From positions 1 to 64,000 of the forward strand of contig JBFKFZ010000003.1 in NCBI GenBank assembly GCA_041633555.1: 64,000 bases of DNA, in the 5' to 3' direction. The notes under the pieces are model-generated. The model saw only the letters and a list, made by a program, of their open reading frames with translations, was not told the origin of the DNA and made no database searches. The position numbers were made by a program, and so were the translations under genes. Position 1 is the first letter of the stretch. Every line of letters starts with the position of its first letter. Of this stretch, positions 29,114 through 36,112 are shown piece after piece. Source of the DNA: JAHEAO01 sp041633555 (lineage in GTDB: Bacteria > Pseudomonadota > Alphaproteobacteria > Rhodobacterales > Rhodobacteraceae).

Positions 29114-30226
29114 ATGACAGACACATTCGATACCAGCTTCAAGGACGCGATATCCTCGGTCGAGGAGATAATCGAGGATGCCCGGAATGGCCGAATGTTC
29201 GTCCTTGTCGATCACGAGGACCGCGAAAACGAAGGCGATCTGGTGATCCCGGCGCAGATGGCCACGCCGGAGGCGATTAACTTCATGGCCATGCACGGAC
29301 GTGGGCTGATTTGTCTGTCGCTGCCCGGCGAGCGGATCGACGCGCTGGGGCTGCCGCTGATGGCAAGCTACAACTCGTCGCGCCATGAAACCGCTTTCAC
29401 GATCTCGATCGAAGCGCGCGAAGGAGTCACGACCGGGATATCGGCACATGACCGCGCACACACCGTGGCTGTGGCGATCGACGCGCAAAAAACCGGTGCG
29501 GATATCGCGACGCCGGGCCACGTCTTTCCGCTCCGGGCGCGGGATGGCGGCGTGCTGGTGCGCGCCGGCCATACCGAGGCGGCCGTCGATGTTGCGCGGC
29601 TGGCGGGGCTGAACCCATCGGGCGTTATCTGCGAGATCATGAACGAGGATGGCACCATGGCGCGGCTACCCGATTTGGTAGCCTTCGCCCAGAAGCATAA
29701 CCTGAAGATCGGTACGATCAGCGACCTGATCGCCTATCGCCGCCGCAACGACAACCTGGTCCGGGTGAGCAAGGAAACCAAGATTCTCTCTGAATTCGGC
29801 GGCGAATGGGCGATGCGGATCTATACTGACGAGACCCATGGCGACGAACATATCGTGCTGATCAAGGGTGATATCGAGGGCAAGGAACCCGTGCTTGTGC
29901 GGATGCACGCGCTGGATCCGATGCTGGACATCGTCGGCACCGGCGGGCCGGGGCGGACCGGAGAGTTCGGCGACGCGATGCGGGTCATCGCCGCCGAGGG
30001 ACGGGGCGTGCTGGTCCTCTTGCGCGATACGACGTTGAAACTGGTCACCGAGGGCACGGCCTCGCCGCAGACGATCCGGCAATACGGGCTGGGTGCGCAG
30101 ATATTGTCGTCGCTCGGCTTGTCGAAGCTGATCCTGCTGACCAATTCGCCGAAACCGAAAGTGGTGGGGCTGGAGGCCTATGGCCTCTCGATCGAAGACA
30201 CCCGCACGATCCCGATGGAGTGCTAG
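29114..30226 (+). CDS. ribB: RibBX: DHBP synthase fused to a degenerate GTP cyclohydrolase II domain
   Basis: The 370-residue protein has an intact 3,4-dihydroxy-2-butanone-4-phosphate synthase domain (about residues 1-210) with DHEDRENEGDLV and RAGHTEAAVD. The C-terminal half looks like GTP cyclohydrolase II but lacks what that enzyme needs. The three zinc-binding cysteines, expected after LVRMHA, are absent, and the EGRGI motif is replaced by LLRDTTLKL. Similar RibBX proteins are known in alphaproteobacteria. RibA activity must therefore come from another gene outside the window. The ATG at 29114 has GGACGGAG upstream. It follows ribE and overlaps nothing; ribH starts 3 bases after it. Confidence 0.92.
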   Translation: MTDTFDTSFKDAISSVEEIIEDARNGRMFVLVDHEDRENEGDLVIPAQMATPEAINFMAMHGRGLICLSLPGERIDALGLPLMASYNSSRHETAFTISIEAREGVTTGISAHDRAHTVAVAIDAQKTGADIATPGHVFPLRARDGGVLVRAGHTEAAVDVARLAGLNPSGVICEIMNEDGTMARLPDLVAFAQKHNLKIGTISDLIAYRRRNDNLVRVSKETKILSEFGGEWAMRIYTDETHGDEHIVLIKGDIEGKEPVLVRMHALDPMLDIVGTGGPGRTGEFGDAMRVIAAEGRGVLVLLRDTTLKLVTEGTASPQTIRQYGLGAQILSSLGLSKLILLTNSPKPKVVGLEAYGLSIEDTRTIPMEC

Positions 30227-30229
30227 GCC

Positions 30230-30769
30230 ATGGCCGGAACCGAAACCCGTTACGTCCTGCCGCTGCCCGACTTCGCCGATCCGGTGAAAGTGCTGATCGT
30301 GGTCGCGCCCTACTACAAGGATATCGCGGACAATCTGGTTGCTGGAGCTCGCGCCGCGCTGGAAATGGCCGGCGCGACGCATGAGCTGGTCGAGGTTCCC
30401 GGCGCGCTGGAAGTGCCGACCGCCATCCGGATCGCCGACCGGCAGTCGCACTTCGACGGCTATGTCGCGCTGGGCTGCGTGATCCGGGGCGAAACCACGC
30501 ATTACGACACGGTCTGCAACGATTCCTCGCGGGCGCTGCAATTGCTGGGACTGGACGGTCTGTGCATCGGCAACGGCATCCTGACCGTCGAGAATCGCAA
30601 GCAGGCGGAGGTGCGGGCCGATCCCGCCGAGATGAACAAGGGCGGAGGGGCAACCGAGGCAGCGCTGCACCTGATCGCGCTGACCCGGAAATGGGGCCGC
30701 CCGCGCGGCAGCGTCGGCTTTCGTTCCGACAGCCTCCAGATTGCCGGCAAGGATAGCGGCCGCGCATGA
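30230..30769 (+). CDS. ribH: 6,7-dimethyl-8-ribityllumazine synthase
   Basis: Condenses the DHBP and pyrimidine intermediates to form lumazine. The 179-residue protein shows the family motifs VPGALEVPTAI (about residues 58-68), ALGCVIRGETTHYD and GILTVENRKQAE. It is 3 bases after ribBX, and its stop overlaps the nusB start (ATGA), so the unit is tightly coupled. The C-terminus after TRKWGRP is somewhat extended, as in other Rhodobacteraceae. Confidence 0.96.
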   Translation: MAGTETRYVLPLPDFADPVKVLIVVAPYYKDIADNLVAGARAALEMAGATHELVEVPGALEVPTAIRIADRQSHFDGYVALGCVIRGETTHYDTVCNDSSRALQLLGLDGLCIGNGILTVENRKQAEVRADPAEMNKGGGATEAALHLIALTRKWGRPRGSVGFRSDSLQIAGKDSGRA

Positions 30770-31233
30770 GCAAGCCAAACCGACGCCAGATGAACTCCGC
30801 AGCGAGGCTCTATGCCGTGCAGGCGCTCTTTCAGATGGAAAGCTCCGGCCAGACGGTCGAGGCTATCGGCTGCGAGTTCGAGGATCACCGGTTCGGCGCG
30901 GTCTACGAGGGTGACGAGATGGCCGAGGGCAATCGCGACCTTTTTCGCGAGATCCTGGAGACGGCGGTGAACTGGCAGGCGAAGATCGACCAGATGACCG
31001 ACCGGGCGCTGGTGGCGAAATGGCCGATCGCCCGAATCGACCCGACCCTGCGGGCGCTGTTTCGCGCCGCCGGGGCCGAACTTATCGAGGGTGCGGCACC
31101 ACCGAAGGTGGTGATCAGTGAATTCGTCGATGTCGCCAAGGCGTTCTTTCCGAATGGAAAGGAAGCCAAGTTCGTGAACGCGGTGCTGGATCACATGGCC
31201 CGCGAAGCGCGGCCAGAGGCCTTCAAGAGCTAG
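30766..31233 (+). CDS. nusB: Transcription antitermination factor NusB
   Basis: A 155-residue all-helical RNA-binding factor that works with NusE in rRNA antitermination. The segments SAARLYAVQALFQME and VVISEFVDVAKAFF followed by FVNAVLDHMAR are characteristic. It overlaps ribH by ATGA and closes the riboflavin unit. Downstream lie 126 bases without a clear terminator, then a decayed DUF1194 gene. Confidence 0.95.
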   Translation: MSKPNRRQMNSAARLYAVQALFQMESSGQTVEAIGCEFEDHRFGAVYEGDEMAEGNRDLFREILETAVNWQAKIDQMTDRALVAKWPIARIDPTLRALFRAAGAELIEGAAPPKVVISEFVDVAKAFFPNGKEAKFVNAVLDHMAREARPEAFKS

Positions 31234-31359
31234 TATCAACAGGTGTGCCGGTCCAGATCCGACCACGAGCCCTGCTGGCCGGTGGGCCGAGGAACGTGAC
31301 AGTCAGCAGTAGGCTGAGCAGTCATTAAGTACCAAATTGCCCTGATCAGGGTGGCAGGC

Positions 31360-32055
31360 ATGCGCAGGTCATTGACGCCAGCTGTTCTTTGATTCGTTGC
31401 GGCGACCGGGTGGGCGTCGGCCTGCAAATTGAGGCTGCTATTGTCGTGGGATGTCTCGGCCATCATGACTCCCGACGAGTGCATTCTGCAGCGCGACGGA
31501 ACCGCCGAGGCGTTCCGCGACCCGATAGTTCAGAACATGATTGCTCTAAGTCCCGGCGGTATCGCCGTCGTGATCCTGCAGTGGGCCGGCCCCGGCGAGC
31601 AGACTTTGGCAGTTTCCTGGACCGCGTTGAACAGCATCTCCGACGCGCGCGCCTTTGCGGATATCATTGAACGGATCCCGCTTGCATATCCAGGCAGGAA
31701 GGGCACCGCCCGTCGGCGACAGGCTGCGCTGGTCCCGAGCCTATTTGCGGGCCGGTCCGAGCGGATGCCGCTGGATTGAGATCGATATTTCTGGCGACGG
31801 GGCTTCCAACGCGGGCATTCCGACATCGTCGGAAGCTGATTCTCTGGTAAGCCTCGGCATTGCGATCTATGGCCTGGTTATTTCGGGCCGGAAGTTTCCT
31901 GGCCAAGACGACCCCTACATGTTCCAGGTGCGCCACGTCGCGCGCGGTTCGGGAGCCTTCGTCCTGCTTGCTTGGACATACGAGGATTCCTCCGGGCAAT
32001 GCGCAACACGCTATTGCGGGAGTTGTTGCCAAGGCTGGCGCATTACAGCGAGTAA
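31360..32055 (+). pseudogene. Broken DUF1194 (VWA-like) secreted protein gene
   Basis: Read across three lesions, the 232-codon region gives a DUF1194-type protein. A signal peptide starting MRRSLTPAVL is cut by TGA at 31390-31392. Next come ACKLRLLLSWDVSAIM (VWA-like start) and LQRDGTAEAFRDP, PGGIAVVILQWAGPG, then a +1 shift near 31712 into RWSRAYLRAGP, IEIDISGDG and GSGAFVLL. A missing T near 31988 leads back to AMRNTLLRELLPRLAHYSE with a TAA stop. The length and motif order match intact family members as I know them. Their function is unknown. With one nonsense codon and two shifts it is unlikely to be functional. Confidence 0.85.
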
Positions 32056-32251
32056 GGCGCACGAAGGGGGGCCACGTCCACAGCCACCCTTGCGGCGCGC
32101 GATTTTTCGGCCAGGTGTTTTCGGAAGTGACCGGATTGAACCTGCGGGCGAAGGGGGCGCTGTTGCTCCGGCAGCCCTTTCGGACTCAGCGGGTTCAGGC
32201 CAAAGAATCCTCTGGAACTTGCTTGGCCGGACATGGTTGAGTCGGCTCATC

Positions 32252-32485
32252 ATGAAGAAGCTGAACCTGAAATCCGCCAGGCAAAAAATGGCCCGCATAT
32301 TGGTCCGCATCCGGCAAAGGGTTCCGCCCGGTGGGCGGCTGCTGCTTGGGCTGTTGCTCTTTGCTGGCGGGATGGTCGGATTTCTGCCGGTGGTCGGCTT
32401 CTGGATGATTCCCCTCGGGATCGCGGTGGCGGCGCTCGACATCAAGCCGTTGTATCGCTGGATCCGGGGGCGTCAGGGCAAGTAA
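32252..32485 (+). CDS. Small membrane protein, Rhodobacteraceae type
   Basis: A 77-residue protein: a basic N-terminal helix (MKKLNLKSARQKMARILVR), a PPGGR turn, and one or two hydrophobic segments (LLLGLLLFAGGMVGFLPVVGFWMIP) followed by LDIKPLYRW. Similar short proteins are frequent in Rhodobacteraceae; the function is unknown. The frame is open upstream into the pseudogene, but the ATG at 32252 begins the conserved part. The 196 bases between pseudogene and this start hold nothing I recognise. Confidence 0.65.
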   Translation: MKKLNLKSARQKMARILVRIRQRVPPGGRLLLGLLLFAGGMVGFLPVVGFWMIPLGIAVAALDIKPLYRWIRGRQGK

Positions 32486-32574
32486 CGGGAAGGACGAAGA
32501 CCGCGACGGGATGACTGCTAGAATTGTTGGCGGCGTGCGCTAACTTTGGCGCAGGTCAAACCGGAGTGCTGGCC

Positions 32575-32880
32575 ATGCCGCGACTAGTTCGACTCTACAT
32601 TGCACAGGTGCTGATCGGCTTCGCGCTGTCGGCGGGATTTGTCGTCCTTCTGCTCTGGCAGAATGTGGGCAATCTCGGCCATCTGGTCCTGACATCCGAC
32701 ATCGGCTGGCTGGCCGCGCTGATGCTCTTCATCTTCAACGGCCTGGTCTTTGCGGGCGTGCAGTTCTCGATCGCCATCATGCGGATGGGAGGCGGCGATC
32801 CGCCGAAAGACAGCGGTCGGCGGAAGAAGGTGGCCCGAAATCTGACCGCAGAGCCGGCCGCAAACCGAACCCAGTCCTAA
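32575..32880 (+). CDS. Small two-helix membrane protein
   Basis: A 101-residue protein with two transmembrane helices (about residues 8-26 and 43-65) and a basic, probably cytoplasmic tail. The first part, MPRLVRLYIAQVLIGFALSA, is familiar from conserved hypothetical proteins of Rhodobacteraceae. I assign no function. The ATG at 32575 is preferred to the earlier frame start because it begins the conserved part. It overlaps the convergent gene by 4 bases at their stops. Confidence 0.7.
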   Translation: MPRLVRLYIAQVLIGFALSAGFVVLLLWQNVGNLGHLVLTSDIGWLAALMLFIFNGLVFAGVQFSIAIMRMGGGDPPKDSGRRKKVARNLTAEPAANRTQS

Positions 32881-33584
32881 CTGTTTCTGAGATCGGCCCA
32901 GACAGGCAGATGATCCGAGGCGCGGCGGGACGCACCCGTCTCGACCACCCCGGCATCGACAAGGTCCAGTCCGCGATCAATGGCGATCCGGTCGAGCGCG
33001 GCAATGGGGCGCGCTGCGTGATACGAGCGGCCCGGCGCATGCACGTCATAGTCGGCCTCCAGCGCCTCCAGCCCGTGATCGACGCGCCACTCGTTGAAAT
33101 CCCCGAGGATAATGGTCGGCATCGCCTCACGGTTCCGAACCTGACTGGCAATCGCCTCTAATTGCGCGCGCCGCATCTGCCGGGTCAGGCCCAGATGCGT
33201 TGCCACGGCGCGTAGCGGCTGGCCTGCGACGGAAAACTCCACCAGCACAGCGCCGCGCGGTTCCAGCCCCGGCAGATCCAGCCGTTGCGCGGCATGGATC
33301 GGCGTCCCCTTGCGCATCAGCACCGCATTGCCATGCCAGCCTAGGCTTGTTTCGTTGATCGCGATCTCGACCGGCTCGAGATCGGTGTTGCGGGCGATCT
33401 CGTCGCGGTCCAGTGTCGCGGTCCGTTTGCCAAGCCGCTTGTCGGCCTCCTGCAGCGCCACGAGGTCGGCGTCGAGGGCAGCGATCACCTCGAGCGTCCG
33501 CTCAGGGCGCCGCTGCCGGTCAAGGCCGATGCATTTGCGGATATTGTACGAGGCCGCACGGAAAGGACGATTGGTCTTCAGCAT
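32877..33584 (-). CDS. Endonuclease/exonuclease/phosphatase family protein
   Basis: A 235-residue protein with the EEP fold: AASYNIRKCIGLD at the N-terminus (Asn metal/phosphate site), LVALQEAD (catalytic Glu), ILGDFNEWR (Asp/Asn) and the C-terminal ASDHLPVWAD (catalytic Asp-His). All catalytic residues are present, so it is probably an active phosphoesterase or nuclease of unknown substrate. It is convergent with the small membrane protein and divergent from the next gene. Confidence 0.9.
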   Translation of the reverse strand: MLKTNRPFRAASYNIRKCIGLDRQRRPERTLEVIAALDADLVALQEADKRLGKRTATLDRDEIARNTDLEPVEIAINETSLGWHGNAVLMRKGTPIHAAQRLDLPGLEPRGAVLVEFSVAGQPLRAVATHLGLTRQMRRAQLEAIASQVRNREAMPTIILGDFNEWRVDHGLEALEADYDVHAPGRSYHAARPIAALDRIAIDRGLDLVDAGVVETGASRRASDHLPVWADLRNS

Positions 33585-33663
33585 GGTTCTGATATGGGAC
33601 CTGCGGGCGCAGATGCAAAGGGCAAACCTTGCGGGGCGATTTCGGCATTCCTAGATTACAGTC

Positions 33664-34308
33664 ATGAATCCCAGGGACCAACCTCTGGTCGTTCAGGCTG
33701 TCTGGGCGATCCTGTTCATCGCCGCCATTTGGGCGGCGGTCTCGATGCGCTGGCCGGTGGTCTTCATCGCGGTCGCGACATTCGTGGTCACGCTGCTGCC
33801 GGGCATCCTGACAAGCAGGCTCGGTCTGCGCCTGCCGACCAAGTTCCTCGGGGCCATTGCGGTCTTTGCCTTCGCCACGCTCTTTTTGGGCGAGGTCTTC
33901 GATTTCTACGAACGCTACTGGTGGTGGGATATCGCGCTGCATGGCGGCGCTGCCGTCGCGTTTGGTCTGATCGGGTTCCTGTTCGTGTTCTTCCTGTTCG
34001 AGGGCGACAGATATGCCGCCCCCGCAATCGCGGTTTCCTTTGTCGCCTTCTGTTTCGCCGTTACCATTGGCGCAACCTGGGAGATTTTCGAGTTCGCGAT
34101 GGACCAACTCTTCGGTCTCAACATGCAGAAATCGGGACTGGTCGACACGATGGGGGACCTGATCGTCGACGTCATCGGCGCATCGATCGGGGCGACTGCC
34201 GGCTTCTTCTTTCTCAAAGGCCGCGAGTTGGGTGGGCTTTCGGGGCTGATCACAGAGTTCGTGCTGATGAACCGCAAGTTCTACGGGAAGCTTCGGCACC
34301 GGCGCTGA
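33664..34308 (+). CDS. Multi-spanning membrane protein (YjdF/DUF2238-like)
   Basis: A 214-residue integral membrane protein with six hydrophobic segments. The pattern YERYWWWDIALHGGAAVAFG and ATWEIFEFAMDQLFGLNMQ, followed by DTMGDLIVDVIGASIGA, is that of the DUF2238/YjdF-like family, whose conserved His, Glu and Asp in membrane helices suggest a binding or catalytic site. The function is unknown. It is a single gene; the 210 bases behind it contain nothing I can assign. Confidence 0.8.
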   Translation: MNPRDQPLVVQAVWAILFIAAIWAAVSMRWPVVFIAVATFVVTLLPGILTSRLGLRLPTKFLGAIAVFAFATLFLGEVFDFYERYWWWDIALHGGAAVAFGLIGFLFVFFLFEGDRYAAPAIAVSFVAFCFAVTIGATWEIFEFAMDQLFGLNMQKSGLVDTMGDLIVDVIGASIGATAGFFFLKGRELGGLSGLITEFVLMNRKFYGKLRHRR

Positions 34309-34519
34309 GGGGGAAGTGGCGGGACCACCGCAGCCGTAGAGGTACGTAAATTCCCGAGGACCTGCACATACAGGTGGGCGCCAGGTAAGTGGACCAGGAT
34401 CCAAACAGAGCCAGCTCCCTCGGATTTATTTAAGGCCACCGGAATTGGACCCCGTCACGAGAAGGGCAGAACCCGCCGTCCGGATACATATGGTGGCAAG
34501 GGGAGCGCGACAAGGGGTG

Positions 34520-34942
34520 TCAGCTATCCTTGCCATGCAGCGAGCTGCGCATTCAGGCGATCTGATCATCCCAACCCTTGTCGAGCGCGAGGGTTAGGCC
34601 GAACGTCCCGGCGCCTGGCCGCAGCCCCGAATGTTCGAGCGACAGCCGCGTGCCGCCCGGCACCTCTTCCAGGGTCCATTTGACGGTGCTGACCGCATCG
34701 CCCATCGGCGCGATGGTGAAAGTGTATTCCAGGTCATCATGCGGATCGGCGCGAAGCACCTTTCCCAACATCAGCTGGTCGCCAGAAGTCGTTGCAAACA
34801 TTTCATAATCCTCTCCTGACGTCAGTGGTTCCTTGGGCTTTTGAAACCAAATCGCCAGCTTCTCGGGGTCAGTGAGGTAGGACCAGACCTGCTCCCGCGC
34901 GGCCTTTTAGTCGATCGTCTTGTGTCGGGTGTCGGAGGTCAT
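34520..34942 (-). pseudogene. Broken SRPBCC/AHSA1-type gene next to its ArsR regulator
   Basis: The start codon at 34942 overlaps the ArsR stop (ATGA), but codon 12 is TAA (34907-34909). Beyond it the frame continues as KAAREQVWSYLTDPEKLAIWF (the first SRPBCC strand and helix), TFTIAPMGD, VKWTLEEVPGGTRLSLEHSG and GWDDQIA. A second in-frame TGA at 34553-34555 is followed by MRSSLHGKDS and a third stop, matching the normal family C-terminus. Intact proteins are about 140 residues. ArsR-SRPBCC pairs are common; here the regulator is intact but the partner is not. An internal start could express a fragment of about 80 residues. Confidence 0.8.
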
Positions 34943-35274
34943 TGCCTGTCCCTTTCTATTGCGGATTGCAGGGCGGCAAGGCGGTCATCCCAGAAGGTAT
35001 CGAATAAGCTCAGCCAGTCCAGAACGGGCGCCATGCCCGGCGGATTGAAGATATTGATGCTCTCACGCCCGCGGGCCTCGACTTTGATCAGACCGCCATC
35101 GGAAAGCACCGTCAGGTGTTTCTTGACCGCCGCGCGGGTGATGTCGAAATTCTGCGCCACCTCGGCAATTGTCATGTTCCGGCCCCGAAGCATCAAAAGG
35201 ATGTCGCGCCGCGTCGGATCGGCGAGTGCCCGAAAGGGGGCCTGAGTATCGGGTTGGTCGGATTGTTGCATCAA
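34939..35274 (-). CDS. ArsR family transcriptional regulator (SRPBCC-associated type)
   Basis: A 111-residue winged-helix regulator. The core FRALADPTRRDILLMLR, MTIAEVAQNFDITRAAVKKHL (helix-turn-helix) and LIKVEARGRESINIFNP is the ArsR subgroup that accompanies SRPBCC/AHSA1 genes; it lacks the metal-binding cysteines of ArsR/SmtB sensors. The start may be at either of two adjacent ATGs. Its stop overlaps the start of the broken SRPBCC gene. A nested inverted repeat just upstream (35288-35332) is its probable operator. Confidence 0.9.
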   Translation of the reverse strand: MMQQSDQPDTQAPFRALADPTRRDILLMLRGRNMTIAEVAQNFDITRAAVKKHLTVLSDGGLIKVEARGRESINIFNPPGMAPVLDWLSLFDTFWDDRLAALQSAIERDRQ

Positions 35275-35287
35275 GGAGCACCGGGAT

Positions 35288-35332
35288 ATGAAACCACTTG
35301 GTATTCTTTTACATGATACCGAAAGGTTTCAT
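35288..35332. promoter_or_regulatory. Nested inverted repeat, probable ArsR operator/divergent promoter
   Basis: ATGAAACC (35288-35295) is mirrored by GGTTTCAT (35325-35332), and inside it GGTAT (35300-35304) by ATACC (35316-35320), leaving an 11-base centre. The site sits 14 bases before the ArsR start and within the upstream region of the divergent MmcB-like gene. Autoregulation by the ArsR protein is the likely role; effects on the MmcB-like gene are possible. Confidence 0.6.
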
Positions 35333-35387
35333 GGCAAGCCCTAGGGAGGACTTGCCATATGTTCACCTATTGTTCATGCTCCCCGCC

Positions 35388-35867
35388 ATGACCGAGGAAG
35401 AGTACATTGCCGCCGCCAAACCCGGCCAACTGCTGGCCCGCGGCGTCTGTCGGCATCTGATCAGCCATGATTTCGCGGCGATCGAGGAATTCGTTCCTGA
35501 CCGGGGCCTGCGGGTTGACGTTATCGGGCTGGGGCCCAAAGGCGAAATCTGGATCGTGGAATGCAAGTCGAGCCGTGCTGATTTTCACACCGACAACAAA
35601 TGGCAAAGCTACTTGGACTGGTGCGACCGTTATTTCTGGGCCGTCGACGAGGCCTTTCCGGCCGAGATCTTGCCCGACGAGACCGGTCTGATCATCGCCG
35701 ACAGCTATGACGCCGAGATCGTGCGGATGGGTACCGAAACCCGACTGGTTCCGGCGCGGCGCAAGATGCTGACCCAGCGATTCGCGCGGCATGCGGCCCT
35801 GCGGCTGCATGGGCTGCGCCATCCTGGCGTCAGCGCCGCTTGGGGGCCTTCTGTTTCGGAGTCATAG
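35388..35867 (+). CDS. mmcB: MmcB family DNA repair protein
   Basis: A 159-residue protein of the MmcB family, described in Caulobacter as a DNA-damage-induced repair protein. It has a nuclease-like fold: RVDVIGLGPKGEIWIVECKSS contains the D...ExK pattern of PD-(D/E)XK nucleases, followed by FHTDNKWQSYLDWCDRYFWAV. The start is uncertain. MTEEEYIAAAKPGQ at 35388 fits family N-termini but has no clear ribosome-binding site; ATGs at 35331 and 35376 are alternatives, the former lying inside the inverted repeat. Its end overlaps the convergent small gene by 38 bases. Confidence 0.85.
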   Translation: MTEEEYIAAAKPGQLLARGVCRHLISHDFAAIEEFVPDRGLRVDVIGLGPKGEIWIVECKSSRADFHTDNKWQSYLDWCDRYFWAVDEAFPAEILPDETGLIIADSYDAEIVRMGTETRLVPARRKMLTQRFARHAALRLHGLRHPGVSAAWGPSVSES

Positions 35868-36042
35868 CGCGGGCCCGGATGGCGGCGGCGCGAATCTCCT
35901 CGGCGATCTCCTCTGCCTCATCGGGATCGAAATCGAGCGGCAGGTCGATGCCCTGACCCTCGACATAGATCCGCACCATCCCGAGCGTGGTCGGGCCGAT
36001 CTGCAGATTCGCGCTGATATCGCTATCCTTGTTGATACCCAT
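35830..36042 (-). CDS. Small conserved protein (DUF6324-like)
   Basis: A 70-residue protein beginning MGINKDSDISANLQIGP. The conserved core IGPTTLGMVRIYVEGQGIDLPLDFDPDEAEEIAEEI is, to my recollection, the DUF6324 family of Rhodobacteraceae; the function is unknown. A longer frame reaches 36096, but the ATG at 36042 begins the conserved part. The tail is rich in Lys and Arg. Its 3' end overlaps the MmcB-like gene by 38 bases on the other strand. Confidence 0.75.
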   Translation of the reverse strand: MGINKDSDISANLQIGPTTLGMVRIYVEGQGIDLPLDFDPDEAEEIAEEIRAAAIRARAMTPKQKAPKRR

Positions 36043-36112
36043 GATGCGGCTCCTGAATGTCGGCCGCGGCCTAGCGCTCTGCGCGGCTGGCGGCAAGGGG
36101 TGGAAATTCCGG

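Noticed and set aside
34553..34801. Independent 82-codon gene
   Set aside because: It is the remainder of the SRPBCC gene after the premature stop; the homology continues upstream in the same frame.
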